NCBI RefSeq assembly: GCF_009389715.1
Contig: NC_052393.1
Coordinates: forward strand, 4,526,001-4,590,000
DNA from: Phoenix dactylifera
Lineage: Eukaryota; Streptophyta; Magnoliopsida; Arecales; Arecaceae
Direction: 5' to 3'
Length of the DNA: 64,000 nucleotides
Of this stretch, positions 49,245 to 59,003 are shown piece by piece. The number at the start of each line of letters is the position of its first letter. The stretch's first letter is position 1. The notes under the pieces are model-generated. The model did no database searches. It was not told where the DNA came from and saw only the letters and a program-made list of their open reading frames with translations. The position numbers and the translations under genes are program-made.

Positions 49245-49526
49245 CTACCCCTGCTTCGGGCCACTGCTTCCATCAATGGGAGCAGTCGCCTCATGGATCT
49301 CAGAGATGAGACGGTACCTCTGTTTCTTAGTTCGTGGCCCCGTTCCCGTCTCCTCCTCCTCCTCCTCTGCTATCACTTTGGGCTTTGGTATGCCGTCCTT
49401 GCTACTGAGTTGAACGAGCTCTTTCACTGCCATCTCCAACTCACCTTTTGTGATACCAAGAGCCTTGGACGGCTCAAGAAGCTTTGGGGTGGCCATTGAT
49501 AACACCAAATCAGCTTGATCCTCCAA
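49245..49526 (-). CDS. Unrecognised 93-codon frame, possible gene fragment
   Basis: The product is acidic then basic and looks protein-like: SKALGITKGELEMAVKELVQ, then a Glu run, then TKKQRYRLISEIHEATAPI. Its codon use is even and the opposite frame is poor. The same open frame is interrupted by stops a little upstream (49530-49620), where QVDEDLE-like text is repeated. I do not recognise the family with confidence; the basic tail resembles segments seen in some plant chromatin proteins. It may be an exon or a captured fragment. No splice partners were found. Confidence 0.3.
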   Translation of the reverse strand: MEDQADLVLSMATPKLLEPSKALGITKGELEMAVKELVQLSSKDGIPKPKVIAEEEEEETGTGPRTKKQRYRLISEIHEATAPIDGSSGPKQG

Positions 49527-50129
49527 ATCTTCATCAACTTGGTAAGAAGTCGGCCAAATCCTCTATGATTAAAGAGAATCAAAATGATTCTCCAGATCTT
49601 CATCAACTTGGCATGAAATTATGCCATCTTCTATGATTGCGTGTCTATTATAGCAAGAGATTCTTTCCTTTTGTATTGAAAAGATTTTTTATTATTATTT
49701 TTTTTAAAAGTTTTGAATGTAATATTCTTTGTGATCTTGATGATATACGGTATTATAAATACAATGACATATATGCCCAGTTCTTGTGTTGAGATTGAGT
49801 CATCAAAAACTGTTGTCTTTCACTTGTTTTTCTTCTTCTGAAATCAGTTCGATCCTCCAAAGAGCCATTATTTTGTGGCTTTCCTTCTGGTGCTCTCTCT
49901 GCTTTCCTGTTGCTATATTGGCTTTGCTCTGGGACCCGGGAAGCTATAGGACTCGGGAAAACGATTTGGACGAGAACTAGTACTGCTATATATTGCTCTG
50001 CATGGGGATTTAATTTATACTTTGAGATGAACTCACCTAGCGGAGACGTGTTTAGTTATTTATCCAATTTGGGCCTTCCAGTGGTTTATCTTGGAGATGA
50101 GCTGGGTTATATGAATTGTGCCTCGAGAC
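49527..50129. other. Spacer left of the Harbinger element
   Basis: AT-rich sequence to about 49780, then a mixed-composition stretch with no recognised domain. The part nearest 50129 may be continuous with the LINE that resumes at 51740, but no conserved RNase H block is readable here. Confidence 0.35.
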
Positions 50130-50132
50130 TAA

Positions 50133-51736
50133 GGTCCTGTTTGGGGGAGCTGTTGGCAGTAGAGCTGTTGGAAGTAGAGCTGTTATAAAAAGCTGTTTGC
50201 TGTTTGGTAACTACATTCGTAAAGTGCTGTGGTACTTTGTTTTGTGTTTGGTAAACAAATTGAGAAAGTACTTTTGTATGACAAAATTATCATAAAGGAC
50301 ATTGCATAGTATTATACAACATAACATAATAAAACATAACATATATTAGTACATAAATATACGATATAGTATAATATTATTGTAATATAAAATAATATTA
50401 TTATAATATAGCATAATAGTAATATAATTATTAGAGTAAATCAATATTTGGTAATATAACATAATATTAAATTATTTAACATAACATATTAATGTATTAT
50501 GATATAATGTAATATATATTATATTTATAGTATAATACAATAATAAAGGTATAAAATATTATAATTATTAGTATAAATTAATTTTTCATAATCTAACATA
50601 ATATTAAATTATTTAAAATAACATATTAATGTATTATAATGTAATGTAATATAATATAATATTTATAGTATAATACAATAATAAATGTATAAAATATTAT
50701 AATTATTAGTGTAAATAATTAATAATGATGAAATATATTTATTTATTATCTTATTTATTCATTCATTCATTCATTTATATAAATATTTATTTATTTATTT
50801 ATTTTATTTTTTAAATTTTCTTTTCTTCTCTTTTTTTTCTTTCTTTTTCTTCTTTTTTTCCTTTTCTTTTTCTTTTCTTTTTTTCTTCTCTTCTTCTCCT
50901 TCCTTCCTCTCCCCCGTTCTCCTTTCTTCTCCTCCCGCATGGCCGGCGGCGCCGGAAGGGGGCCAGGCCGCCGCGGCTGCGGGAGGGAGCCGGGCCGGAG
51001 CCGGCGGCGGCTGCGGGAGGGAGCCGGGCCGGAGCCGGCGGCGGCTGCGGGAGGGGGCCGGGCCGGGGCCGGCGGCGCCCACGGCAGTCTCGGCGGCCAC
51101 GGCGGGCCCCGTGGGAGTGCCCTCCTCTCGCGAGGCCGTCCGCGCCGAGCCGGGCCGTGGCGGATGTGGGAGGGGGCGGGTCGTGACCGCCGGCGGCCGC
51201 AGGAACCCCCTTCTTCTTCCTGTTCTTCGGCCCCTCCCCACCGTGGGACCTCCTTCTTCTTCGGCCCCTTCTTCTTCCTGTTCTTCGGCACCGCCCCTTT
51301 CTGTGACGGGTCGTCGCCGGCGGCGGCCACGGGAAGGGGAAGACGACCTGTCCTCCTCTTCTTCGGCACCTCCCCACCATGGGCGCGGGGGAGAGGGAGG
51401 GGGTGCGACGGTGGGGCAGAGGGAGAGGGTGCGGCGGCGGGGGAGAGGGAGTGGGGTTGGGTGGGAGAGGAAGAGACGGTGAGAGAGAGGTTTTTGGGAG
51501 GAATTTTTTTTAAAATGAGGGTATTTTGGTCAAAAATATAGCTTTCCGAAAATGCTGAAAACAGCATTTTTGGAAAGCTCCAAATTAGAGCTTCCCCCCA
51601 AAAGCTGTTTTCAGCTTTCCGCAAAAGCTGAAACAGCTTTTCGGAAAATTTACCAAATACTCTTTTTTAGCTAAAAGTACTTTTGGAGGGCCAGAAAGTA
51701 CTTTTTGGCCCTCCAAAAGCTCCCCCAAACAAGGCC
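50133..51736. mobile_element. PIF/Harbinger-type element with GC-rich cargo
   Basis: Ends are inverted repeats: GGTCCTGTTTGGGGGAGCT at 50133 and AGCTCCCCCAAACAAGGCC ending at 51736. They are flanked by TAA on both sides (50130-50132, 51737-51739), the 3 bp TWA target duplication of the PIF/Harbinger group. The subterminal regions carry AAAGCTG/CAGCTTT repeats able to fold back. The interior has an AT-rich half (about 50270-50770), a pyrimidine-rich strip (50815-50935) and a very GC-rich half (50940-51480). Long frames across the GC-rich half overlap in several phases and are Arg/Pro/Gly-rich, so I treat them as composition artefacts. No transposase was found; the element is non-autonomous. 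Confidence 0.85.
50976..51077 (+). repeat. 34 bp GC-rich tandem repeat, three units
   Basis: Units start at 50976, 51010 and 51044 with GCTGCGGGAGGG and continue through CCGGGCCGG.GCCGGCGGCG. The first two are identical, and the third has a few A-to-G changes. The array lies inside the Harbinger-type element. Confidence 0.92.
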
Positions 51737-51739
51737 TAA

Positions 51740-52147
51740 GGTGTCCGGCCAGGCTTTTTAGGCTAGAGATTTGAGAGGCTAGTGAATTGTTATCCTTGGT
51801 TACAGGCTAGCTCAATCATTCTGAAAAGGGACTCGGCCACGGTAATCAGTTGGATTCAGGGGGTTCAAAAGGTGCTGGCTTAGATCACCTCTTGCTTCGA
51901 GAGATTTGGGTGATGGTAAAAGATGGAGGGCCCTTTCAGGCTAAGTATGTATTTAGAGAGGCTAACGGGGTTGCAGATTGGATGGCTGCCTATAAGGCCA
52001 GTCATTCCGAAAGTACCATATGGGCCAAAAAGGGGGAGTTGTCTCGGGCACTTTGCGATTTTTATTTTCTGATTTTATTGTATATATTCGTACACATAAT
52101 GTATGAAACACTTGCTTTAGCAGCCAAAAAAAAAAAAAAAAAAAAAC
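51740..52147 (+). mobile_element. LINE 3' end with poly(A) tail
   Basis: The plus strand reads ILKRDSATVISWIQG near 51817-51862, then YVFREANGVADWMAAYKASH near 51944-52003: the last two conserved blocks of an RVT_3 RNase H domain. A hydrophobic C-terminus follows, and the sequence ends in a run of about 24 A at 52123-52146. It is the best-preserved LINE end in the window. One stop and a frame change separate the two blocks. Confidence 0.8.
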
Positions 52148-52597
52148 AAGCTATTCCTGGCCTAATATAATGTAACAAGCTCGATGGCCTTGTTGTCCTC
52201 CAGCAGCAAGCCCATTTAATAAGCTGGGCTTTCTAGAGGCCTAGTTACCGAGGACAAAATTACGTCAGCAAAACAAAACCCAGAAACTATCCTTGGCAGC
52301 GGTTTAGAACATCAAGACCTTTGTTTGTCTTTAAGCAGAAATACATCTTAGGCGTAGAGATTTTACTAATTATGAAGCCCACCAGAGAGATTTGGCCATT
52401 ATGTAGCATAAGACTGTACAACATATGCACGCTATCAAATTACAGTGCAAGCTCAAGTAAGAAAGAGCACGAGTTCAAATAAGCTTAGCTGCTTTATGCA
52501 AATGCAGACCCTTTTTTTCTTTACTTCTTTTTTTAAGCCAACAATCAGCTTGCACTCCTCCCCAATAGATGTATATGTTAAAAGCATAGAGTTTTAA
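52148..52597. other. Intergenic, nothing recognised
   Basis: AT-rich spacer between a LINE tail and a TRIM element. No coding signal or repeat was seen. Confidence 0.5.
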
Positions 52598-53035
52598 TGC
52601 AACAACCCAGGACCTCATCCAAATGGCTAGCCAGAAAGTATTAATTCGAATTTTTTGATCCTGTCTAAGTACTCAAAATCTAACCCGCAAATAACTGATG
52701 TGAGACTAAACATACGTCCGCACGGATCCTCATATACTTCCCTCGTTCAAGCTCTAACGTCCTTATGAGGCTAAGGGTTCAAATCTATTCAAATTTGATG
52801 ATAAACACCACGTCAACCCGTGGTCAGCCCCAATGGATCTGTGCTGCAGTATCTCCTAGTCCACGTAAGTTATGGGCTGAGTCCGCTTTGATATCATTTG
52901 TAACAACTCAGAATCTCACCCAAAATGGCTAGTCGGAAGGTATTATTTATGTTACTTGATCCTGTATAAGTACATAAGATCTACCTAGCAAATAACTGAT
53001 GTGAGACTAAACACACGTCCGTACGGATCCTTACA
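52598..53035 (-). mobile_element. TRIM element with 137 bp LTRs
   Basis: Direct repeats at 52598-52734 and 52899-53035 are both exactly 137 bp and about 80-85% alike by eye. Read on the minus strand they begin TGTAAGGATCC and end GTTGTTACA, so the termini are TG...CA with a short inverted repeat. Two bases inside the right LTR (minus strand, from 52896) lies TGATATCAAAGC, a two-mismatch version of the tRNA-Met primer site. Next to the left LTR the minus strand reads GAACGAGGGAAG, a polypurine tract. Flanks TTTAA (52593-52597) and CTTAA (53036-53040) are a near-perfect target duplication. The interior of 164 bp codes for nothing. Confidence 0.88.
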
Positions 53036-53040
53036 CTTAA

Positions 53041-53826
53041 AGACTGTATATTATTGATCGAAGGTGATCACTGGATATAGCAAAATGTATCAACAATTAT
53101 ATCATGGTGGGTGGAGGATGACACCATGGATAATTTGTGATGACATGAAGGCACCTACGCACCCACAATTTTGATGCTTAGGAATTTTAATAGGCTGGTA
53201 AAAACGTTCAGAGTTTTTTCCCCCTTTTTTTCTTGAGCAATGTGATTACGGATAGGAAACTCGACCTCATCCCTTAGATTAGCTGGATATGAATTTGGTT
53301 TTGAGGTATTATCTTGAAACACGAGTAGAATCGTATACAACAATGGTTCATCTTATGCATAAAAATAATTTGTTAGAATGCTGTTTTCATGGCAATCCTC
53401 ATCTCTGTGAGTTCATCACTTCATCTCCATGTTTGCAAGGAATATGTCAACCCAGCGCTCGTAGAAATGTATTTTCCTCTCAGACGACGGGACAAAAGAA
53501 AGATGATCTTAAATACGAAAAAGGAGTACTAAAATTTTTTTAAATAAATTTGGAGATAATCAAAGAGAAACTTTGGATCAAAACAACATCTCAACCGATA
53601 ATCTATTCTTTCTTATTATATTTAAGCATTCATTTCATGCATCTAACTGGTTCAGACATCTAATAAGACTAAAGCCTGATTGCTTTGTTTGTAAATGGGT
53701 CGAGCAGGAGCTCACTTCGTTAAAATAACTTTGGTCTTTCCTAGATGAAGTCACTTTGGACCGTATGTTTGTTCATTTTGTGCCATTTTGGAAACCGACT
53801 CCCACTTCACTTCAAGTAATGGCGGC
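53041..53826. other. Intergenic, nothing recognised
   Basis: Short unsupported frames on both strands (53155-53543). No repeat borders or RNA genes were seen. Confidence 0.45.
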
Positions 53827-55069
53827 GATTAGCAAGTTGGGTCAAATTGGCCTCATATACCAAGGTTCATGATATCATCATTTGATTAGTCTCTTACAAA
53901 CAATAATGAAAAAACATTGCTGATTAGGAACTTTTTTTGATTGACATCTATTGTGAATGAGGGAGTTGGTTGATTATGGAGTTGCAGAAATAGCAGTCGA
54001 GGGGCTTGATGAACTTTTATATTTTCTAAAAAATTTGAAAAAAAAAGGGGTCTAAAAAGCTAAACTGGCTTGAAAACAACGCACTCTTGTATCCTTGTCG
54101 AAAAGCGTACTCCTCTTTCTTTGATGTCGAGAAAGCTTGACTCACGAAAGTTAAAGGAAAAGGTCCATAAAATTTTCTTGTGCCATGATCTAAATGGGGT
54201 CTATTTCTTGACCTTTTCCATAAAAAATCTATGCAACCTTGAACAGGATCTGTTCTATTGGTCCGTACATGGTAGAACAAAAATTGCTATCATATCACAA
54301 TTTGGATTTTTTAATATGTATAGAGGCTATTTAGTTGCCCATAGACTGCCTTCAAATATCAAAATCCATCATGCATGGCTGGTACTGCTAAAATAGAAAC
54401 TCAATTTCACTTCATAAAAGGACTAAACTACACTCTTAGGCTTTATTTTGATATTTTTATTATTCTTTTCATTTGTTTTTGTGTAAGTTGATGTTGGATA
54501 TATTATTTGGATGATCCTAACTTTTATTTTCATATTTCTTGAAAGAAATAAATGTTTCTAACTAAAAACTCTAAATATTTTACGAACAATTTAAAAACCA
54601 AAAGAATTTCTGTCATGTATACTTGTTCAGTCTAATTTAATTTTCCTTCTAGATTTTCTAAAGAACAATAAGAAAACAAAGACAATACCAAAAAGCCCTT
54701 AAGTTCTTGTATAAATTATAATTTTTCTTTCATCTTTTTGGAAAACCATATTAACATTAACATGAGGCAAACAAAAACATCTACCCCTCAAGCCATCTTT
54801 TTTTTTCTTTTCTATTTTTTATTTTTTACTTCCTCAAGCCATCATCCGTTTTTTAGAGATTTATGGCAATTTCCTAGAGCCCTTATAGCATACAAACTTA
54901 AATATATGTGTTTCGAGAATGTAACCAAGTTTGCTGATTGTTTTGCCAATCATGGTATAGAAGAGCATTAGGAGCATGACCCACTTCCATCGAGTCTTAT
55001 GTAATTAGTTTTCTGCATAAGCTTATACGTTGTTCAAGTTTTCTCTAATTAGTTACGGAACTTAGAATA
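53827..55069 (+). repeat. 1.24 kb direct repeat, copy R1
   Basis: From GATTAGCAAGTTGGG to AACTTAGAATA this copy matches 62586-63819 nearly throughout, with small indels and roughly 10% substitution. Near the end it reads FENVTKFADCFANHG, like the terminal block of LINE RNase H domains, so the repeat is probably a retroelement tail. A frame at 54070-54396 is open only in this copy and is not recognised. Confidence 0.88.
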
Positions 55070-55944
55070 ATTAATTTAGGATATGTTGATTTTATGGTGT
55101 ATAAGCTAAGGTTCATCAGAAGTTTGCGGAAATAAAGTAGAAATATTAAAAAATATAGGCTCTATAAAATATTTATATACTTATTTACTTACATTTTCTA
55201 CTATTTGCTGGCCCGGACCTTGGTGATTTAGTTTAATCATCCACTATTTTTAACTCGACTCCAGGACCAGTCTAATCTTTTCAAAATGCATTTTGATGAA
55301 TTCTAAATACCTTTTGACCTCCAAGTCGATTGATTAAACTTGCTTTCATCATTAATTAATTTACTCTTCCTATGCAACAGTCCAAATATTGGTGCGATAC
55401 GATAATGAGGGTCTTCAGTATTATTTAGCAACTCCCCAACTCCTACATTAAGAAACGGGTGGATCAACCATGTCCCCTCCTCCGTTCAGTTTGGAGCAAG
55501 CTGTTTCCTGCTCTCCGGTAAGCGGTGGCGGATCCACTGTAATTAAGCAGCTAGACCATTCTTTGTGTATTAATTCACTCTTCAGTTGATAGATGTTGCT
55601 TCTGTGGAGATGACCAAACAAACAATCCAATAGAAAAAAAAAAGAAAAAATAAAGACCCATTCAAACCGTTCCTAAATTAGCGAGGCAGATAAATTGTAT
55701 TTTTGAATTTATAAATGAGAAAGAACTAAATTGTATTAATATTCCCCTATGAGAGCTTGCTGCTTGTAAATGCTAGGACGACAGAGTAGATGGGTGTTAG
55801 CTGTAACGTGCTTATCATAGCAAGGAGAACCACAAGGTTTGTGGAAATAGATGGGTGGAATTGTTTCCGTATAAGTAGGAGAGAGCGTCAACCCTGAAAG
55901 AACACGGAGAGGAGTTCTTCTAAGAAAAAGAGAGAGAAGTAGAG
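55070..55944. other. Dehydrogenase upstream region
   Basis: AT-rich with no gene. The last 75 bp hold a plausible TATA box at 55870 and a purine-rich 5' UTR ending AGAGAGAAGTAGAG before the start codon. Confidence 0.5.
55870..55877 (+). promoter_or_regulatory. Candidate TATA box of the dehydrogenase gene
   Basis: TATAAGTA lies 68 bp upstream of the start codon, in GC-mixed sequence where such a match is less expected by chance. This position would give a short 5' UTR of about 35-45 bases. Confidence 0.45.
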
Positions 55945-57699
55945 ATGACGGAGACGACGCCAAACCACACGCAGACGGTGGAAGGATGGGCGGCGATGGA
56001 CTCGAGCGGGAAGATAGCGCCTTTTGTCTTCAAGAGAAGGTATGGTCTTGTCTGTTTCCGTTTAGCTGCGTGCGTTCTTGGGTTCTGTTGTTCTCTAACG
56101 TTGGTTAGACCGTCAGTAATTAATGATTTGTTCAATAAGTTGCGTGACATGGTGTTCATGGTTAGGGAGAACGGGGAGGACGACGTGACCATAAAGATAC
56201 TCTACTGCGGCATCTGCCACACTGATCTCCACCAGGCCAGGAACGACTGGGGCATCACCAAGTACCCCGTTGTGCCTGGGTACACACATATTCTCTCTCT
56301 CTCTCTCTATGCCTCTCACCTCATTATTGGCATCATTTTTATTTTTTAATTTTTAAAATTTATTTATAAAAATCAGGAATTGAATTACTTTTATCATTCA
56401 AGGAACTTATGTTTTACTTCTATCTGAATCTATTTAATATGATCCCATGCTGGCTTGCTTACCTCTGGCGAATTAACCAGCAATCTGTGCTGACTAATTA
56501 ATTATGTCAGGCATGAGATCACTGGAGTGATCACCAAGGTGGGGAGCAACGCGACCAACTTTAAGGTGGGCGACCGTGTCGGAGTCGGTTTCCTGGCTGC
56601 GAGTTGCCTCGAGTGCGAGTTCTGCAAAGCCTCCGAGGAGAACTACTGCGACGATGTCCAATTCACTTACAATGGTTTCTTCTGGGACGGCAGCATCACC
56701 TATGGTGGCTTTTCCAAAATGCTCGTGGCTGACAAGAGGTAACCTAGCTATCATAAATTTCTTCTCCCTAGCTATATGCTCTGAAGGGATTCGGTGCTCT
56801 GAAGCTGGCATGGTTAATATATTGATGCGCGCTGCTGACAACAAAAACTTCATATTTTGCGATCGACATGATTCAAGATACGTTGTCCATGTCCCAGATA
56901 GCCTTCCACTGGATGCGGCAGCTTCCCTGCTATGTGCGGGGATCACTGTGTTCAGCCCAATGAAACACTACATGTGCCAGCCCGGCAAGAAGCTTGGGGT
57001 GGTCGGCCTCGGAGGCCTTGGTCATGTGGCCGTCAAGTTTGGGAAGGCCTTTGGACTTCATGTTACAGCTATCAGCACGACCCCCTCCAAGGAGAAGGAT
57101 GCCAAAGAAAGACTCGGCGCTGATGACTTCATTGTCAGCACCGATATCGAAAGAATGAAGGTAACATGCAGAACTCTGATTCAGTTTTTCCTCTTCTTGA
57201 AGCAGACTATATATATATATGTAAGCTCAGAAGAAGTCCTTAATCGGCATGGCATCAGAGTGGGGCGAGGAGCCTAGACTGCATCATTGACACAGTACCT
57301 GTGAAGCACGCCCTGGGGCCAATCCTGAATCTGCTCACGGTGCGTGGTACCTTGGTCTTAGTCGGAGTTCCTGATAAACCGGTGGATCTTCCTTCCTTCC
57401 CATTGATTTTTGGTGAGGAACTGAACTTAACAAACTTCCATGGTTGGTTTCTGTTTCCTACTTATCTCTTAAGCATCCCATATGTCTGTGGTTTTATAGG
57501 CAAGAGGAACGTGGCTGGAAGCATGGTCGGAGGCATGAAAGAGACGCAGGAGATGATGGACTTCTGTGGGAAGCACAACATCACCTGCGACATCGAGCTT
57601 GTGAAACCAGATCAGATCAATGAGGCACTGGATAGGATTGCGAGGAACGATGTTCGTTACCGGTTCGTGATTGACATAGATGCTAGTTCTGATCACTAG
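55945..57699 (+). CDS. CAD: Cinnamyl-alcohol dehydrogenase family (ELI3-like) enzyme
   Basis: Six exons join to 357 aa: 55945-56039, 56166-56279, 56511-56738, 56878-57160, 57259-57412 and 57500-57699. The product is a cytosolic zinc- and NADP-dependent medium-chain dehydrogenase that interconverts aromatic or terpenoid aldehydes and alcohols. Catalytic zinc ligands Cys46 (CGICHTD), His71-Glu72 and Cys165 (LLCAG) are present, as are the four structural-zinc cysteines 102, 105, 108 and 116, and the nucleotide loop GLGGLG (189-194). Phe121 stands where lignin-specific CADs have a key Trp; with TYNGFFWDGSITYGG this places it in the ELI3/mannitol-dehydrogenase-like class, so its substrate is open. 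Exon 5 must start at AGTGGGG (57259), because an in-frame stop lies just upstream. The last intron is in frame and stop-free. The gene appears intact. Confidence 0.92.
57413..57499 (+). other. Exitron-like intron 5 of the dehydrogenase gene
   Basis: The donor is TTTG before GTGAGG and the acceptor is GGTTTTATAG. The intron is 87 bp, a multiple of three, with no stop in the reading frame of its neighbours. Keeping it would insert 29 residues after Phe291, between FPLIF and GKRNVAGS, where family members have no insertion. Confidence 0.8.
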
Positions 57700-58522
57700 C
57701 CTCTTCGTATCAAGCTTGGTAGCCATATGATCACTCAGATGATTAATTGGAGTCGGTGTCTTCGTGTTTTATGCGTGATGTGATTTATGCCCGCAGTTTC
57801 AGACTTGGACCAGCAAATCCGAAGAAATGAAATAATCAGGTGATTAAGACCTGACATTCCTTGAATTGGGCTTGCATGGCTTAAAACAGTAATTGGGTCG
57901 GGTTCAGGTTTACATCTTATACCCGATAGGTCCAGGGGAAAAAAGTTCGAGCTTGCTCGGTACCCTGCACACGCACAAGAAGGAAAACTAATTGCGAATC
58001 CTCATGACCAAGGAATGGGCTCTCCAACCAGCATAACTAAAATGCATGTGAATCCAAAGCGCTCAATCTCCGTCAAAATATTGGTGCGATGCATCCACGA
58101 TGGAAAGCATTATATCCTTAATCTTTTGCTGTTTTTCAGCTGCAGTTGATTCTCTACGTTGTGACCTTTCCAGGTCTAAGATCATGCATACCAAACACAA
58201 CACTTTGGATATTCTAAAATATCCAAAATGTTTATAGATAAAATTTCGAATATTCTAAAAATATATCGTCAACAGGATGATGTTAATAATCAACGCATAG
58301 CTCGGGCATTCCCTCTAACTAAAACGCATGATTGGGCATTCAAATATTCATTATAACGCACAATAATGTAAATGCTTAACAATATGATCGATTTATTCTT
58401 GGAGACTTAGATGCCTATGCCTATGTCTATGTAAATCAGGCTTTGAGCAGGCCATGTTACATGGTATCTGACTGATGACAGCAGACCAAACAATGGGAGA
58501 GGTCGAGATGCAACCGGTTTTA
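57700..58522. other. Dehydrogenase 3' flank
   Basis: This includes the probable 3' UTR (GAAATGAAATAATC near 57825 could serve in polyadenylation). Beyond it is AT-rich sequence with no recognised gene. Confidence 0.5.
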
Positions 58523-58527
58523 CATGG

Positions 58528-58741
58528 TGTTGGGGGAAATACAATAAGAGGACGAAACCAATCGGACTGAGGCACGGAAATCTCGCTTTCTTTAAGGAGA
58601 TTCAAGCTCTCTGTGGTTGGTAAAGCCTAAAATCTGGTGCAGCAAAAGATACTATGACTTGTCTCCTCTAGGATACATTAATAGCTCGACGATCGTCATA
58701 TGACAAAGACTAACTCTGCATAAGTAGTCAGGCCTAAAGCC
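58528..58741 (-). repeat. Truncated 3' LTR
   Basis: It matches 61363-61578 closely from TGTTGGG through AATAAGAGGACGAAACCAATC and GGAGATTCAAGCTCT to AAGTAGTCAGGCC. Similarity ends at about 58741, where reverse-transcriptase sequence begins. Confidence 0.9.
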
Positions 58742-59003
58742 AAAAGCCCGGCCTTGAATTTATCAATAGAACCATCCGATTTTAGTTTTTTTCAAAGTAC
58801 TCGTTTGCAACCAATAGTTTTATAACTCTGTGGTAATTCCACTAATTTCCAAGTTTGATTAGAAATTAGAGAATCCATCTCATCATTAACAACCTCTTTC
58901 CAAAAAAATAACACCAGGTGAATTTAAAGCTTCTTATAAAGTCAAAGGAGTTTCCTCTAGTCAGGGCCAAAATCTTTTTCAACTCTAACTCATTTTCTCC
59001 TTC

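Noticed and set aside
50791..51624. 277-codon minus-strand frame and several overlapping frames in the GC-rich part of the Harbinger-type element
   Set aside because: Arg/Pro/Gly-rich translations are open in many phases at once and end in Lys/Glu runs from a pyrimidine tract; this is composition, not a gene.
57301..57699. Uninterrupted 132-codon frame taken as one dehydrogenase exon
   Set aside because: Family alignment shows a 29-residue insert with perfect GT and AG borders; it is an in-frame intron.
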